A stretch of 42,902 bases of DNA from Bacillota bacterium. Its GTDB lineage: Bacteria > Bacillota > Sulfobacillia > Sulfobacillales > JAIMBI01. The notes under the pieces are model-generated. The model was not told the origin of the DNA and did not search any database. It saw only the letters and a list, made by a program, of their open reading frames with translations. Positions 42,425 through 42,902 of the stretch are shown here, piece after piece (the first letter of the stretch is position 1; each line of letters opens with the position of its first letter). The position numbers and the translations under genes are program-made. The stretch spans positions 1 through 42,902 of the forward strand of contig JAJZWV010000032.1 of assembly GCA_021846505.1 (NCBI GenBank), given 5' to 3'.

Positions 42425-42902
42425 CTACAGCCAAAGCCGCATGGCATCTTGGGATCGCACGGCCGCTCGCTCCAGGTAGGCGTCAACGTCTTCGGGCTGA
42501 AGCCACCGCGTCCGCCCGCCCGTCGGCGGGGCAGCCAAGTGCTCTAACGTCTGGCGACGAATCTCGCCCAGCCGACCCGCGTCCACGATCGGGCACGCCT
42601 CCGCCTCGGCCAGCGGCGCGTCCCGCAGGGCAGTCACTGCCCCAGCCGCATCGCGAAGCCTTGAAACCACGAAGGCGTTCAAAACATCAAAGTCGGCATA
42701 GATGCCGGCCCGGCCGGCAGGGTCCTCAGCCATCGCCCGCTTCACGCCCGCGAAGAAGAGCCACTGCGCCGCCAAGTCATCGGCGATCAAATGCGAGAGG
42801 TAGCCCGCGCAAAACGACGCCTGCTGATTATCTTCCGACGCTATGCGGGCGCCCATCTCGCGCTGAAACTGACCCAGTCGAAAGGGGGCGCCGTCTGACT
42901 TT
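42425..42902 (-). CDS. Zinc-dependent phospholipase C-like protein (partial)
   Basis: A minus-strand frame stays open to the right edge, so the N-terminus is missing; about 158 residues are visible. FRLGQFQREMGARI, then the helix FCAGYLSHLIADDLAAQWLFF contains an H-x-x-x-D pair like the metal-binding helix of the zinc-dependent phospholipase C fold (broken here: AGYLSHLIADD). The remainder is helical (LNAFVVSRLRDA, EDVDAYLERAA). Function in this family is often unknown; assignment rests on the helix pattern only. Confidence 0.5.
   Translation of the reverse strand, partial: KSDGAPFRLGQFQREMGARIASEDNQQASFCAGYLSHLIADDLAAQWLFFAGVKRAMAEDPAGRAGIYADFDVLNAFVVSRLRDAAGAVTALRDAPLAEAEACPIVDAGRLGEIRRQTLEHLAAPPTGGRTRWLQPEDVDAYLERAAVRSQDAMRLWL

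Overview
The window is a stretch of bacterial chromosome, about two-thirds G+C by eye, with strong GGAGG-type ribosome binding sites, many GTG starts and several 4-base gene overlaps. A secreted protein with repeated YQFW-type Ig-like units, together with the base composition, suggests a high-GC Bacillota lineage (Sulfobacillus-like). This is an inference from style, not a phylogenetic result. No rRNA, tRNA or CRISPR array was found.

Region 1 (1-8204). After the 3' end of an unidentified gene there is a minus-strand catabolic operon. In transcription order it holds an aldehyde dehydrogenase broken by one in-frame TAG, a 3-hydroxyisobutyrate-dehydrogenase-family reductase, an MFS carrier, the two subunits of an aconitase X-type dehydratase, and a glycerate kinase. 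A divergent HutC-type GntR regulator lies upstream. The promoter -10 box sits exactly between the arms of an 8-bp inverted repeat. The set looks like uptake and dehydration of a hydroxy-acid, with reduction and phosphorylation to a glycerate phosphate. I do not recognise it as a described pathway.

Region 2 (8205-20762). This is an accessory or decaying segment. It has two gene-poor stretches, faint remnants of a toxin-antitoxin module, and an intact 1,813-residue DUF4011/SF1 helicase/Vsr-like nuclease/DUF3320 protein (an Hhe-like antiphage candidate). It also has a LysE/RhtB exporter broken into three frames and a large secreted Ig-like protein interrupted by a one-base frameshift.

Region 3 (20763-25623). 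It contains an agmatinase-family ureohydrolase behind a palindromic promoter, an IsdG-type heme monooxygenase, a full-length ABC exporter, and a divergent ArsR-like regulator that may be leaderless.

Region 4 (25813-41788). This is a large CoA-thioester catabolic locus. One operon, starting from a clear promoter near 35,500, encodes acyl-CoA dehydrogenase, MaoC hydratase, CitE-type lyase, class I CoA-transferase, nitronate monooxygenase-like protein, enoyl-CoA hydratase-like protein, two class III CoA-transferases and an MFS carrier. A second minus-strand operon encodes a two-hotdog hydratase, a class III CoA-transferase, a PaaI-type thioesterase and a FadR-type regulator, ending in an intrinsic terminator. 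A fused double class III CoA-transferase is transcribed divergently, and a perfect 14-bp palindrome sits in the shared promoter. The CoA-transferase/MaoC/CitE core matches the logic of itaconate or mesaconate (C5-dicarboxylate) degradation.

Region 5 (41789-42902). An MNT-type nucleotidyltransferase antitoxin gene overlaps a broken HEPN toxin gene, followed by a partial gene resembling zinc-dependent phospholipase C that runs off the edge. Several genes in the window are broken (aldehyde dehydrogenase, LysE, the Ig-like protein, HEPN), so either sequence errors or real decay should be resolved first.
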